From Sphingobacterium hungaricum (GTDB lineage: Bacteria; Bacteroidota; Bacteroidia; Sphingobacteriales; Sphingobacteriaceae): DNA of 64,000 nt. The notes under the pieces were generated by a model that had not been told where the DNA came from, made no database searches, and worked only from the letters and a program-made list of their open reading frames with translations. Within the stretch, counting starts at the first letter, position 1, and each line of letters starts with the position of its first letter. The position numbers and the translations under genes were made by a program. The DNA is taken from positions 310,001-374,000 of the forward strand of contig NZ_MU158697.1 of assembly GCF_015210005.1 (NCBI RefSeq), written 5' to 3'. Of this stretch, positions 18,565 to 27,820 are shown in pieces.

Positions 18565-19752
18565 TTATTTTATATTCAACTTGTTCTTTAACGCAGGCTT
18601 TAACGCATTTTTGTGAACTAGTAAAGAGATTGTTTTGTAACGAACATATTCTTTGGTAGCATACATATATCCCTTATAATCATTGGATTCGCCCCAAGAA
18701 TTTTTAACAATGTAATACTCTTTGCCATTTTGGTCTTTGACCAAACCTACAATATGCATTCCATGGTCATCCGTTGTTGAATAATCATCAAATGCCTCTT
18801 GTCTTTGTTGTGGCGTGATGTTGGCTTCCGGTTTTGGACCGTTGAATAGATTATCTTGTTCTTCTTTTGTCAACTGTTCAAAAGGCTTTTCAGGAACAAA
18901 CGCAACTCCATTCTTCCAGCTAAAATTCTTTTCAGAAACGTCCGTTGCCCAAGCAACTGTATATCCATTCTTCAACGCTTCATCAATGACATCTGTTAAT
19001 TCATTAATCTCCACATTTTGAAAACTTTCAAATGACCAGTTATCAGGAATTAATAAAACAAATGGCTTGTGGTACGGGTACGCATCGAAAGAAGAAATTC
19101 CAACATAATCATCGGGGTTGATTCCAATAACTTGGTCCGCGAATGTTCTTGGTGTATACGTTTTTCCAGCATAGGTAAAGGATTCTGGAACCTCTCCTAA
19201 ATATGCATCCATTGCGGCAGCAAATGCTGTTTTCCAAGTAGGACTCAACTTTTTGTTTTTCACAATGGTTTCGTTCATGCCTTGAAGCAAACTTCCCATT
19301 TCCGAAAAGTTGTTACGCGTTTGACCCGGTTTCAATCCAGTATACACATCTTTTGGAACAGCGCCATACTTGCGGAAAATCGTCAACACATCATGTAATT
19401 GTCCGCCGTCGCCTTGCGCTTGGTCGCCATGCAAACGAACATAGGTCACCGCTTTTTCTAAATAGGTATTGCGAGCTGTAAAAATCGGTGAGATATCCAC
19501 AGGTTGTTTTCCCATGCGGATCATTTCAGATTCCAAGAATGAATTTCCTGAATATGCCCAACACGTACCGGATGAACCTTGATCTTTTATAGAAGTATTT
19601 CCGAGATTGATTACTTCTGTGAATTTAAATCCCTCTTTGCTGTTATCGCTAACATTTGCTTTCAGGGAGTTGATTAAATTATCTTGCGCTTGTGCGTGAA
19701 AACTCGCTGTAAATAGAGCCGCAGCGAGGTAAAGAGATTTACTCCAATTCAT
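18565..19752 (-). CDS. C1 family peptidase (bleomycin hydrolase/PepC-like), exported
   Basis: Papain-like cysteine aminopeptidase of about 395 residues. I start it at ATG 19752 (MNWSKS), which gives a clean signal peptide ending FHAQA; an upstream ATG at 19806 would add a basic stretch before it. The catalytic residues are Cys64 in QGSSGTCWAYSG, His333 in DHGMHIVG and Asn351 in KNSWGES. PepC-type enzymes are usually cytoplasmic hexamers, while the signal peptide here suggests a periplasmic form. It is followed by the thioredoxin-like gene on the same strand. Confidence 0.9.
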   Translation of the reverse strand: MNWSKSLYLAAALFTASFHAQAQDNLINSLKANVSDNSKEGFKFTEVINLGNTSIKDQGSSGTCWAYSGNSFLESEMIRMGKQPVDISPIFTARNTYLEKAVTYVRLHGDQAQGDGGQLHDVLTIFRKYGAVPKDVYTGLKPGQTRNNFSEMGSLLQGMNETIVKNKKLSPTWKTAFAAAMDAYLGEVPESFTYAGKTYTPRTFADQVIGINPDDYVGISSFDAYPYHKPFVLLIPDNWSFESFQNVEINELTDVIDEALKNGYTVAWATDVSEKNFSWKNGVAFVPEKPFEQLTKEEQDNLFNGPKPEANITPQQRQEAFDDYSTTDDHGMHIVGLVKDQNGKEYYIVKNSWGESNDYKGYMYATKEYVRYKTISLLVHKNALKPALKNKLNIK

Positions 19753-19832
19753 AAAATTATAATTTTTAACGAATTTAGAACTTTTACGCCCGAAAGCTCG
19801 TTTCATTATGTAATAATTTTAATGCAAAAGTG

Positions 19833-20597
19833 CTAGTCGAGCTCCAAAACCACAGGACAATGGTCAGAATGCACCGCTAAAGGAAGAATTGAAGCGCTTT
19901 TTATTTTACTTTCTAAAGATTTAGAAACCATTTGGTAGTCAATCCGCCAACCTAAGTTCTTCGCACGCGCTCCTGCACGATAACTCCACCAAGTATAGTG
20001 ATGAGGTTCAGGATTCAGGTGCCTAAATGAATCAATATAGCCAGAATTAATAAAATTCTCCATCCATTCGCGCTCCGCGGGCAAAAATCCGGATGAATTT
20101 GCATTCGATTTAGGATTATGAATATCGATTGCCCGATGGCAAATGTTAAAATCTCCGGTCACAATCAGGTTCGGCTTCTCTTTCAGCAATTCATCGCTAT
20201 ACAACTGAAAGTCATCAAGAAATTTATATTTAAAATCCTGACGGACATCACCTGTCGTTCCTGATGGAAAGTAAGCGCTCATGACAGAAACATCATCAAA
20301 GTCAGCGCGAATCATGCGGCCTTCAAAATCATATAATTCATGACCGCAACCATATTCTACATGCTTAGGGGTAATGCGTGTAAAAATCGCTGTTCCGCTA
20401 TAGCCTTTTTTCTGCGCAGGATACCAGTATAGTTCATATCCCATCTGCTCCAGATAAATCAATTCGGGAATTTGATCAGGCGTGGCTTTAATTTCTTGCA
20501 AACAAACCACGTCAGCATTTACAGATTTCAACCAATCTATCCAGCCCTTTTTCAAGGCTGCGCGCAACCCATTCACATTATAAGTTATGATTTTCAT
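19833..20597 (-). CDS. xth: Exodeoxyribonuclease III (AP endonuclease)
   Basis: DNA-repair nuclease of 254 residues that cuts 5' of abasic sites. The exonuclease III motifs are present in order: TYNVNGLRAA at the start, CLQEIKA with the metal-binding Glu, SGTAIFTR, TGDFNICH, GWRIDYQMVS and the C-terminal SDHCPV with the catalytic Asp-His. The ATG overlaps the stop of the upstream cyclophilin gene by one base, so the two are translationally coupled. Confidence 0.95.
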   Translation of the reverse strand: MKIITYNVNGLRAALKKGWIDWLKSVNADVVCLQEIKATPDQIPELIYLEQMGYELYWYPAQKKGYSGTAIFTRITPKHVEYGCGHELYDFEGRMIRADFDDVSVMSAYFPSGTTGDVRQDFKYKFLDDFQLYSDELLKEKPNLIVTGDFNICHRAIDIHNPKSNANSSGFLPAEREWMENFINSGYIDSFRHLNPEPHHYTWWSYRAGARAKNLGWRIDYQMVSKSLESKIKSASILPLAVHSDHCPVVLELD

Positions 20598-21361
20598 TAA
20601 GGCAGCGTGTAATAAGGTGATTTTAGAGAATCAAAAAGCTTGGTAAAAAAACCTAATTTTGGCTCTAAACCATTTTGTACTCTTTCGTAATTAATCGCTT
20701 CTCTTTTTGTTAGCAGATGCATTGACATGCGCACATTTTCAAGCGGCCGGTCACGATCGTCTGTTTTCACTTTTGCAACAGCGTCAATCATGTCAACGCC
20801 ATTTAATAATTCACCAAATACGGTATAATTTCCATCCAAATGCGGTGTACCGCCAATAGTTGTATAGGTCGAACGCTGTAGGTCAGAAAGCTTTGCGCCT
20901 TTCAAACGGAACTGTTCTAAAGAATCCAAACCTGCGTTCGTAAAAACACGGCCTTGAACAAAATAGAATTGAGACCCAGAAGATTTTTTCTCCGGATTAT
21001 CATCTCTCGCCGCGCCGATAGTTCCTTTTTTATGAATTAATTGAGGCTGGATTTCGGAAGGAATTTTGTATTCGGGACCACCGTTTCCAAGCTCTTGCCT
21101 ATCCGCAGCAAATCTCGAATCAGGGTCGCCACCTTGAATCATGAAATTTTCAATAACGCGATGAAACAACAGCGAATCGAAATATCCTTCTTTGGCCAAT
21201 TTCATAAAATTATCGCGGTGCTTTGGCGTTTCATTGTACAATTTCAATAGCGCATCACCCTTATTGGTGTGGATTTGAATATAATAATGCGATGGAGTTT
21301 GAGCAAATAAACTAATGCTTAATAAGATATAAGCAATGGATAAATAAATTTTTTTATTCAT
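20597..21361 (-). CDS. Cyclophilin-type peptidyl-prolyl isomerase, exported
   Basis: Protein-folding helper that isomerises X-Pro bonds. I use ATG 21361 (MNKKIYLS), which gives a signal peptide ending SLFAQ; the longer frame overlaps the upstream gene. The cyclophilin domain covers about residues 25-230 with FHRVIENFMIQGGDP, GNGGPEYKIPSEI and SGSQFYFVQGR. A lengthened loop (TNAGLDSLEQFRLKGAKLSDLQ) is typical of Bacteroidota members. It precedes xth with a one-base overlap. Confidence 0.92.
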   Translation of the reverse strand: MNKKIYLSIAYILLSISLFAQTPSHYYIQIHTNKGDALLKLYNETPKHRDNFMKLAKEGYFDSLLFHRVIENFMIQGGDPDSRFAADRQELGNGGPEYKIPSEIQPQLIHKKGTIGAARDDNPEKKSSGSQFYFVQGRVFTNAGLDSLEQFRLKGAKLSDLQRSTYTTIGGTPHLDGNYTVFGELLNGVDMIDAVAKVKTDDRDRPLENVRMSMHLLTKREAINYERVQNGLEPKLGFFTKLFDSLKSPYYTLP

Positions 21362-21365
21362 AAAA

Positions 21366-21713
21366 TTAAATAACTTGGGCTTCTTGAAAATAATCAATGA
21401 TCAGCGATTTCATAATGAGCTCTTGCTCTAACAATGTATAGTTTGGAATGGGCTTTATCAATTCCCAATGTGGCCAGCCTTCTTCGTCTGTGCCTTTCAA
21501 TTCATAAAAACCCATCGCGCTGAATAAACGGCAAGTGGCAATATGCATCAATTCTTCTTTCTCACGTTTCGAAAATTTCTGTGGCCCTTTCCCCAATTCC
21601 TGTACCCCGATAAGAAACAAGACAACCTTGATATCGGGCATTTCCATATCAAATTGTTCTGCCAAAACTCCTTGGAGTTCTACCCATTTTTTATTGACTT
21701 CAGATGCTTTCAT
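21366..21713 (-). CDS. Conserved hypothetical protein, 115 residues
   Basis: Small soluble protein starting at ATG 21713 (MKASEVN). It contains IKVVLFLIGVQELGKGPQKF followed by a helical segment and a C-terminal GWPHWELIKPIPN. I recall similar proteins annotated only as hypothetical in many Bacteroidota genomes. It has no signal peptide or known motif. It ends 4 bp before the cyclophilin ATG and starts 35 bp after the LMW phosphatase stop, so it is part of a phosphatase-hypothetical-cyclophilin-xth run. Confidence 0.75.
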   Translation of the reverse strand: MKASEVNKKWVELQGVLAEQFDMEMPDIKVVLFLIGVQELGKGPQKFSKREKEELMHIATCRLFSAMGFYELKGTDEEGWPHWELIKPIPNYTLLEQELIMKSLIIDYFQEAQVI

Positions 21714-21748
21714 TGAGAACAAAGATACTATAATTTTCTATGCAGAAA

Positions 21749-22183
21749 TCAGGCAAGTTCGTGAATAAGTTCTTGACAACGTCGCTCAATCATGCTGTAA
21801 ACTGGTTCAAATAAATTGGAATCATAATAAGGGTCAGGCACAGCATTATCCAAAAGAAACAATTTGACCTTCCTCTTTTGTTCTTCCGTTTTCGCCAAAG
21901 CCAAAACATCGGCATAATTCTGTGAGTCCATGACCAAGATATGGTCGTATTTTTCGAAAAAATCAGCAATAAAAAATTGCGCTTGCTGTTTTGAAATGTC
22001 CACGCCATACTTTTTTGCAACAGCAATCGAGCGCCGGTCAGGCGCTTGGCCCACATGCCAATCACCGGTCCCCGCAGAATCGATTTCCCAATTTAAGCCC
22101 TTTTCATTTGCCAAATGCTGCAATACGCCATGCGCTAATGGAGAACGGCAGATATTGCCTAAGCAAACCATCAAAATTTTCAT
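21749..22183 (-). CDS. Low-molecular-weight protein-tyrosine phosphatase
   Basis: Cysteine phosphatase of 144 residues. The active-site loop CLGNICRS (Cys7 to Arg13) is at the N-terminus and the general-acid Asp lies in VPDPYYDS near the C-terminus. This is the standard length and layout of the family. Targets could be tyrosine kinases of polysaccharide export or small phosphorylated metabolites; no such kinase is nearby. It heads a short same-strand gene run. Confidence 0.93.
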   Translation of the reverse strand: MKILMVCLGNICRSPLAHGVLQHLANEKGLNWEIDSAGTGDWHVGQAPDRRSIAVAKKYGVDISKQQAQFFIADFFEKYDHILVMDSQNYADVLALAKTEEQKRKVKLFLLDNAVPDPYYDSNLFEPVYSMIERRCQELIHELA

Positions 22184-22195
22184 GCTTCTTCTTTT

Positions 22196-22232
22196 AAAAT
22201 AAAAAATATGGGCTCCAACTTGAAGCCCATAT
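22196..22232 (-). terminator. Terminator of the HtrA protease gene
   Basis: ATATGGGCT (22206-22214) and AGCCCATAT (22224-22232) form a 9-bp stem. On the minus strand it is followed by a T run (22201-22205 and beyond), directly downstream of the protease stop at 22257. Confidence 0.75.
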
Positions 22233-22256
22233 CCTTAAAAACAATTTATTATTCAA

Positions 22257-23816
22257 TTAATACTCAATCGGAACATTGAACTCAAACGTACTTCCTTTTT
22301 CTCGTACGCCTTTGATGCTAACAATGTTTCGGTTTGTTTTCGCTAAAGCCGCTTCTACATCATCCACATTATTCACGGCTTGTCCGTTCACTTGCGTTAT
22401 CACCAATCCTCTTTCTACACCAAAGTATTCGAATATTCCACCGCGATGTACTTGAGAAATAACAACTCCTGAACTAACACCCAACTCTTTTTTGCGAGCA
22501 TCGGATGCAGGAACAAAACTTGCTCCCAGTTTATTGTAAATCTCTGTTGCGCTTTTCGATGACCCTTCTGCTGAAGCTGATTTTTTCTCTTCTTCCGCTT
22601 TCAGGGTTATAGCGATATTCTTTTCTTTGTCATCGCGTTTGTAAGTCAAATTTACTTTGTCTCCAGGACGCAAACGAGCTACGCGTTCTTGCAAATCAGA
22701 TGAAGAATAGATTGGCCTTCCTTCAATCTTAGTAATCACATCACCAGTTTTCAGACCTGCTGCTTCTGCCGCTCCACCTTTGACGGTTTCTTGAACATAT
22801 AGACCACTGATGTCAGAAATTCCTTTTTCATCTGCAAAAGCCTTATTGATTTCTGTAAAGGTAACTCCAATGTATCCACGCTTAACCGAACCAAACTCAA
22901 CGAAATCATCCATGATTTTTTTCATCAGATTTACCGGGATTGCAAAACCATAACCTGCATAGGTTCCGGTCGGAGATGCGATTGCTGAATTGATACCGAT
23001 TAGTTCACCGCGAGCATTGACTAAAGCACCGCCGCTATTTCCTTTGTTAATTACCGCATCTGTTTGGATAAATGACTCGATAGCTGTATTTACCGGTATT
23101 TCTTCAGGCTCGCCATATCCAAATGGATTTTGCTGTTGCCCTCTAGATTCACCTAAAATACCAATCTGACGACCTTTTGCACTTACAATCCCCGCCGTCA
23201 CGGTCGATTGAAGACTTAATGGATATCCTACTGCTAAAACCCACTCACCGATTTGCACGTCATCCGAATTTCCCAATTTTACGATAGGCAAATCTTTAGC
23301 TGTAATTTTCAATAAAGCCAAATCGGTATTTGGGTCTTTACCGATTACTTTCGCCTCGAACGTGCGGTTGTCGGTCAATTGTACTTCAATCTTATCTGCG
23401 TCTTCCACGACGTGGTTATTTGTTGCAATATATCCTTCCGGAGAAATAATTACCCCCGAACCAGAGGCTTGCGCTTGACGAGGCTGTGCACGTCGCTGAT
23501 TTTGCTGTGGCATTCCGAAGAATTCCTCAAACATATCGAATGGAGAACCCGAACCTCCGCGACCTTGTGACGAACGTGCGCTCATCGTGACTTTTATATG
23601 TACGACAGCAGGTGAAACCGATGCTGCGGCTTGTGTAAAATCAGGATTTCCCGTAGAAGATAAAATTTCCGCACCTGGATTGTTTGCGTAATAAACTTTT
23701 TGTCTTTCTTCGAAAGACATGCTATCCATTTGTTTACTTTCGAAGAATTTATAACCGCCTAAAGCGATAGCTCCTCCTAAGACAGCCGTTAATAATGTAC
23801 CAGTTATTTTATTCAT
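22257..23816 (-). CDS. HtrA/Do-family periplasmic serine protease
   Basis: Envelope quality-control protease and chaperone of 519 residues. A single N-terminal hydrophobic segment acts as signal or anchor. A trypsin-like domain follows, with catalytic His135 (NNHVVEDAD), Asp165 (NTDLALLK) and Ser261 (NKGNSGGAL), and then two PDZ domains (about residues 310-400 and 420-515) that bind exposed C-termini. A low-complexity Gln/Arg-rich loop (about residues 82-118) sits in the LA-loop position. It is divergent from dapF. Confidence 0.94.
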   Translation of the reverse strand: MNKITGTLLTAVLGGAIALGGYKFFESKQMDSMSFEERQKVYYANNPGAEILSSTGNPDFTQAAASVSPAVVHIKVTMSARSSQGRGGSGSPFDMFEEFFGMPQQNQRRAQPRQAQASGSGVIISPEGYIATNNHVVEDADKIEVQLTDNRTFEAKVIGKDPNTDLALLKITAKDLPIVKLGNSDDVQIGEWVLAVGYPLSLQSTVTAGIVSAKGRQIGILGESRGQQQNPFGYGEPEEIPVNTAIESFIQTDAVINKGNSGGALVNARGELIGINSAIASPTGTYAGYGFAIPVNLMKKIMDDFVEFGSVKRGYIGVTFTEINKAFADEKGISDISGLYVQETVKGGAAEAAGLKTGDVITKIEGRPIYSSSDLQERVARLRPGDKVNLTYKRDDKEKNIAITLKAEEEKKSASAEGSSKSATEIYNKLGASFVPASDARKKELGVSSGVVISQVHRGGIFEYFGVERGLVITQVNGQAVNNVDDVEAALAKTNRNIVSIKGVREKGSTFEFNVPIEY

Positions 23817-23863
23817 ATTTTTAATTGCTGTTAATTTATATAATTTTGTTAAAAGTATGTATT

Positions 23864-23895
23864 CAAATGTAGTACCATATCCCTACTGAATGCAA
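23864..23895 (-). promoter_or_regulatory. Candidate promoter of the HtrA gene
   Basis: On the minus strand TTG (23895-23893) is followed after 21 bases by TACATTTG (23871-23864), an exact -7 consensus match. This would give a leader of roughly 40 bases before the protease ATG. Confidence 0.5.
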
Positions 23896-23966
23896 GTTTT
23901 GTCAGTTAAAAAATGTTAAGTAAAAGACTTAACTTCGCTATTTAACAAGATTTAACAAAGCGAGCC

Positions 23967-23998
23967 TTTGTTTGTAACAAGAATATTAAATAAGTTTC
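23967..23998 (+). promoter_or_regulatory. dapF: Candidate promoter of dapF
   Basis: TTTG (23967-23970) is followed after 20 bases by TAAGTTTC (23991-23998), one mismatch from TAnnTTTG. The dapF ATG is at 24013. Confidence 0.4.
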
Positions 23999-24012
23999 AA
24001 TTTTAAAAGAAA

Positions 24013-24792
24013 ATGAGTGAAAAAATAAATTTTTCAAAATACCAGGGCGCAGGGAATGACTTTATATTAATTGACAATAGAAATGGAAAATTCGAGCGTT
24101 CAAACGAGAATTTGGTGAAAAATTTATGCGACAGAAAATTCGGGATTGGTGCAGACGGTTTGATGCTACTTCAAGATAATAAAAATTTTGATTTCGAAAT
24201 GGTATACTACAATGCAGATGGCCGAGAAGGAAGCATGTGTGGCAATGGCGGGCGTTGCATTGTTGCATTTGCGAAGGACTTAGGCTTAATCGGCGAAGAA
24301 ACTGTCTTTTTGGCAGTGGACGGAAAACATCATGCATCCATCGAATCCGAAATCGTGAATCTGCAAATGATTGATGTCAATCAAATTGATAGAGATGAAC
24401 ACGCATACGTTATCAATACGGGTTCGCCTCATTATGTGACTTTCGTTAATGATTTGGCAGAATTGGATGTGTATCAAGAAGGGTATTCGATTCGAAACAA
24501 CGACACCTACGAAGAGCAGGGAATCAATGTCAATTTTGTTGAGAAAGAAGCCAATCATTATTTTGTACGCACGTTCGAGCGCGGTGTCGAAGATGAAACT
24601 TTAGCTTGTGGAACGGGTGTGACCGCTGCCGCGATGGCGATTGCTATCGAAGACAATTTAGAAGGAGCTATTGAAATCCCAATCCGTGTGTTGGGAGGAA
24701 ATCTGAGCGTTTCCTTTCAGAAGGAAGATTCGCAATTCACGAACGTGTTCTTAAAAGGACCGGCGAAATTTGTTTTTAACGGCGAAATTTAA
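24013..24792 (+). CDS. dapF: Diaminopimelate epimerase
   Basis: Converts LL- to meso-diaminopimelate for lysine and peptidoglycan synthesis in the cytoplasm. The 259-residue protein has both catalytic cysteines in family context: Cys76 in GSMCGNGGRC and Cys199 in LACGTGVTAAA. The N-terminal KYQGAGNDFILID motif is also diagnostic. It is monocistronic, divergent from the HtrA gene and followed 142 bp later by the SNF2 gene on the same strand. Confidence 0.97.
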   Translation: MSEKINFSKYQGAGNDFILIDNRNGKFERSNENLVKNLCDRKFGIGADGLMLLQDNKNFDFEMVYYNADGREGSMCGNGGRCIVAFAKDLGLIGEETVFLAVDGKHHASIESEIVNLQMIDVNQIDRDEHAYVINTGSPHYVTFVNDLAELDVYQEGYSIRNNDTYEEQGINVNFVEKEANHYFVRTFERGVEDETLACGTGVTAAAMAIAIEDNLEGAIEIPIRVLGGNLSVSFQKEDSQFTNVFLKGPAKFVFNGEI

Positions 24793-24934
24793 TTCGCCAG
24801 CTATTTACTTCTACCTTTTGGGCTCTCCCAAATATTAACCGCAGATCAGAAGTATTGATTCTTATCATTTCCGATTCATTAATATTTAACTTATATTAGA
24901 AACCTTTTTTAATATAAGTCGCAAAAAATAATTC

Positions 24935-27817
24935 ATGCAACAAATTGACACATCAATGCCTTATGGTTTAGTGTATTCCTTAGGAGAACATCCGTATTTG
25001 GGATTTCTTATTGAACCGCATATTGTGCAATTAAATAACAACGGCTCTTATTCGCTATCCTACAAGCGTATTTTTAGCAATACATTGGAAGAATATAAAT
25101 CGGCGCTTGATGCAACTGATTTGGAATTGATTAAGCTTCTGGATGAAATTGAACAGACACAAGTCATCAAGCGCTATTACAAAAAAGCAATTCGTCCAGC
25201 AGATTTTTTCGCCAAGCATTTTGATGCCAAATTAGCAAGTTACATTCGGCCTCGCCTAGAAAACAAAATGATAAAGGTTTTGGACCGCATCGGCAACAAG
25301 CCTTTGTTTCTGATGAGCAAAGATGGTTACCCAGCCGAACAGCGCATTAGCATTGCTACGCAACCAACATCCATTCTTTTTCATTTTAGAAGAAATGACG
25401 AAGAGACGCGCTATTTTCCAACATTAAAATATGACGGACATCGCATGGAATTTATGTTCAAAAATGCGCAGGTGGTCATCAATGAGCAAGCTTGGCTTTT
25501 GTTGGACAATGTGCTCTATCATTTTGATGAAAAATTAGAAGGGAAAAAATTATCTCCATTTCTGAACAAACGATTTATTGCCGTTCCAAGAAATACGGAA
25601 AAAAAATACTTTCAAACATTTGTCACTGGGCTTATCGAAAAGCACAATGTGTATGCGGAAGGTTTTGATATCACGACGCACAAAGAAAATGCAATTCCAG
25701 TTTTGAATCTTCAATACATTGAAAATGGGGAATCTCAAGTGCAATTGCAGTTTATGTATGGCTCGTATACGTTTTCTGCAGGAACACAAAATAAAGTGAC
25801 CGTGCGACTGACACATGATGAGGCAGATGATAGTTATATTTTTCATCGCATCAAGCGTTCGCTGACTTGGGAAGGAAATCAAATCACCTACTTGGAAGAG
25901 CTGGGCTTAGAGAAAAAAGATAATCTGTTTGGCCACTTCATCCCTAAGAAACGCGAACATGTAAAAAGCATTTTTGAATGGTTAAATCATCATGAAGAAG
26001 AACTGAAAAACAATGGGTTTCTTATTACTCAAAGTGATGGCGAGAAAACATTTTTGATTGGCAAAACGAGTTTAGAAATTGAAGTTGAAGAAGGAAATGA
26101 TTGGTTTGATGTCAAAGCGGTCGCGCGATTTGGACCTTATGAAATTCCTTTTATTTCGTTGCGTCATCATATTCTTAACCAAATTAAAGAATTTGTTCTT
26201 CCGAACGGAGAAATAGCCATCATCCCCGAAGAATGGTTTGCCCAATACCAGCATTTATTTCATTTCTCATTAAAGAAAGATTCATTGCAACTGATTAAGG
26301 CACATATTGGCTTGTTGCATGAAATCAGCGAACACAATGCGCTAACGATAAGCAGGAAGCTGGAAAAGCTTAGCGATTTTGAATTTATTGAAGACATTCA
26401 AACTCCTGTGCATTTCAAAGGCAATTTAAGGCCTTATCAGCAAGCTGGATACAATTGGTTCCATTTCTTGCAACAGTACAAATTTGGTGGCTGTCTTGCT
26501 GATGATATGGGTTTGGGAAAGACAGTGCAAACGCTGGCTTTGTTGCAAAAGCAAAAAGAAGATTTGAACGGAACTGACTCCGCTAAAACTTCCCTGCTGA
26601 TTCTCCCGACTTCGCTGGTGTACAACTGGCAAAAGGAAGCGGAAAAATTCGCGCCAAAACTTCGTGTGTTGCAACATACGGGAAATAATCGTTCAAAAGA
26701 CCCTTTCGCATTGAGCCATTTCGATGTCGTGATTACGACCTATGGAATTGTCCGTAGCGACGAGGAATTGCTGAGCAAATTCTATTTCAATTACATTATT
26801 TTGGACGAAAGCCAGAATATCAAAAATCCGACATCTAAATCATTCAAAGCGATTAAAACGCTGAAGAGCAAACATAAATTAGCGTTGAGCGGTACGCCTA
26901 TAGAAAATTCAGTAGCAGATATTTGGTCTCAAATGCATTTTACAAACCCTGGATTGTTGGGTGGTTATTCTTTTTTTCAGAAAGAATTCGTGATTCCGAT
27001 TGAGAAGAAAAAAGATGAAGATAAGGCTCGAAAACTGCAAGCGTTAATCAAGCCATTTGTGTTGCGGAGAACGAAAAACCAAGTTGCTACAGAACTCCCT
27101 CCAAAAACAGAACAAACTGTTTTTTGCGAAATGAGCGAAGAACAGGCTGAAATTTACGAAAGCACAAAATCGGAATACAGAAACGCTTTGTTGCAAGGTG
27201 CGTTGCAATTGGAAGGTGGCAATAAATCAATTGCCTTATTGCAAGGTTTGACAAAATTGCGCCAGCTGGCGAATCATCCGAAAATGACCGACACAGATTA
27301 TTCAGATGGCTCAGGAAAATTTGAAGCCGTGCTCGAAATGCTTGAATCCATCTCCTTAGAAGGAAATAAAGTGTTGATTTTTTCGCAATTCGTGAAACAC
27401 TTAAGTTTATTCAGAACGCACTTTGAGAAAAATAACATCGACTATGCCTATCTTGATGGCGGAACAAAAGACAGAGCGGAAGCAGTAAGGGAATTCAAGG
27501 AAAACGAAAACACCAAAGTGTTTTTGATTTCAATTAAAGCAGGTGGTGTTGGACTTAATTTAACGGAAGCTGATTATGTGTTCATTCTTGACCCTTGGTG
27601 GAATCCGGCAGTCGAACAGCAAGCGATTGACCGTACGCATCGAATCGGGCAGACACGCAATGTCTTTATTTACAAATTCATCAGTAAAGATACGGTCGAA
27701 GAAAAAATCTTGGCTTTGCAGAATAAAAAGAAAAAACTAGCGACATCATTAATCACGACCGAAGAAAGCTTTATCAAATCACTTTCTCAAGACGACATCA
27801 AGGAATTGTTAAACTAA
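24935..27817 (+). CDS. SNF2/SWI2-family DNA-dependent ATPase (helicase-like)
   Basis: Large (960 residues) bacterial SNF2-type protein that probably translocates on DNA to remodel protein-DNA or RNA-polymerase complexes. The N-terminal half is the bacterial extension. The motor follows: Walker A in ADDMGLGKTVQTLAL (about residue 530), motif II LDESQNIKNP (DESQ in place of DEAH), motif III LSGTPIENS, and in the second RecA lobe VLIFSQFVKHL, KAGGVGLNLTEAD and DRTHRIGQ. The gene ends 3 bp from the stop of the last pigment-cluster gene on the other strand. Confidence 0.93.
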   Translation: MQQIDTSMPYGLVYSLGEHPYLGFLIEPHIVQLNNNGSYSLSYKRIFSNTLEEYKSALDATDLELIKLLDEIEQTQVIKRYYKKAIRPADFFAKHFDAKLASYIRPRLENKMIKVLDRIGNKPLFLMSKDGYPAEQRISIATQPTSILFHFRRNDEETRYFPTLKYDGHRMEFMFKNAQVVINEQAWLLLDNVLYHFDEKLEGKKLSPFLNKRFIAVPRNTEKKYFQTFVTGLIEKHNVYAEGFDITTHKENAIPVLNLQYIENGESQVQLQFMYGSYTFSAGTQNKVTVRLTHDEADDSYIFHRIKRSLTWEGNQITYLEELGLEKKDNLFGHFIPKKREHVKSIFEWLNHHEEELKNNGFLITQSDGEKTFLIGKTSLEIEVEEGNDWFDVKAVARFGPYEIPFISLRHHILNQIKEFVLPNGEIAIIPEEWFAQYQHLFHFSLKKDSLQLIKAHIGLLHEISEHNALTISRKLEKLSDFEFIEDIQTPVHFKGNLRPYQQAGYNWFHFLQQYKFGGCLADDMGLGKTVQTLALLQKQKEDLNGTDSAKTSLLILPTSLVYNWQKEAEKFAPKLRVLQHTGNNRSKDPFALSHFDVVITTYGIVRSDEELLSKFYFNYIILDESQNIKNPTSKSFKAIKTLKSKHKLALSGTPIENSVADIWSQMHFTNPGLLGGYSFFQKEFVIPIEKKKDEDKARKLQALIKPFVLRRTKNQVATELPPKTEQTVFCEMSEEQAEIYESTKSEYRNALLQGALQLEGGNKSIALLQGLTKLRQLANHPKMTDTDYSDGSGKFEAVLEMLESISLEGNKVLIFSQFVKHLSLFRTHFEKNNIDYAYLDGGTKDRAEAVREFKENENTKVFLISIKAGGVGLNLTEADYVFILDPWWNPAVEQQAIDRTHRIGQTRNVFIYKFISKDTVEEKILALQNKKKKLATSLITTEESFIKSLSQDDIKELLN

Positions 27818-27820
27818 AAC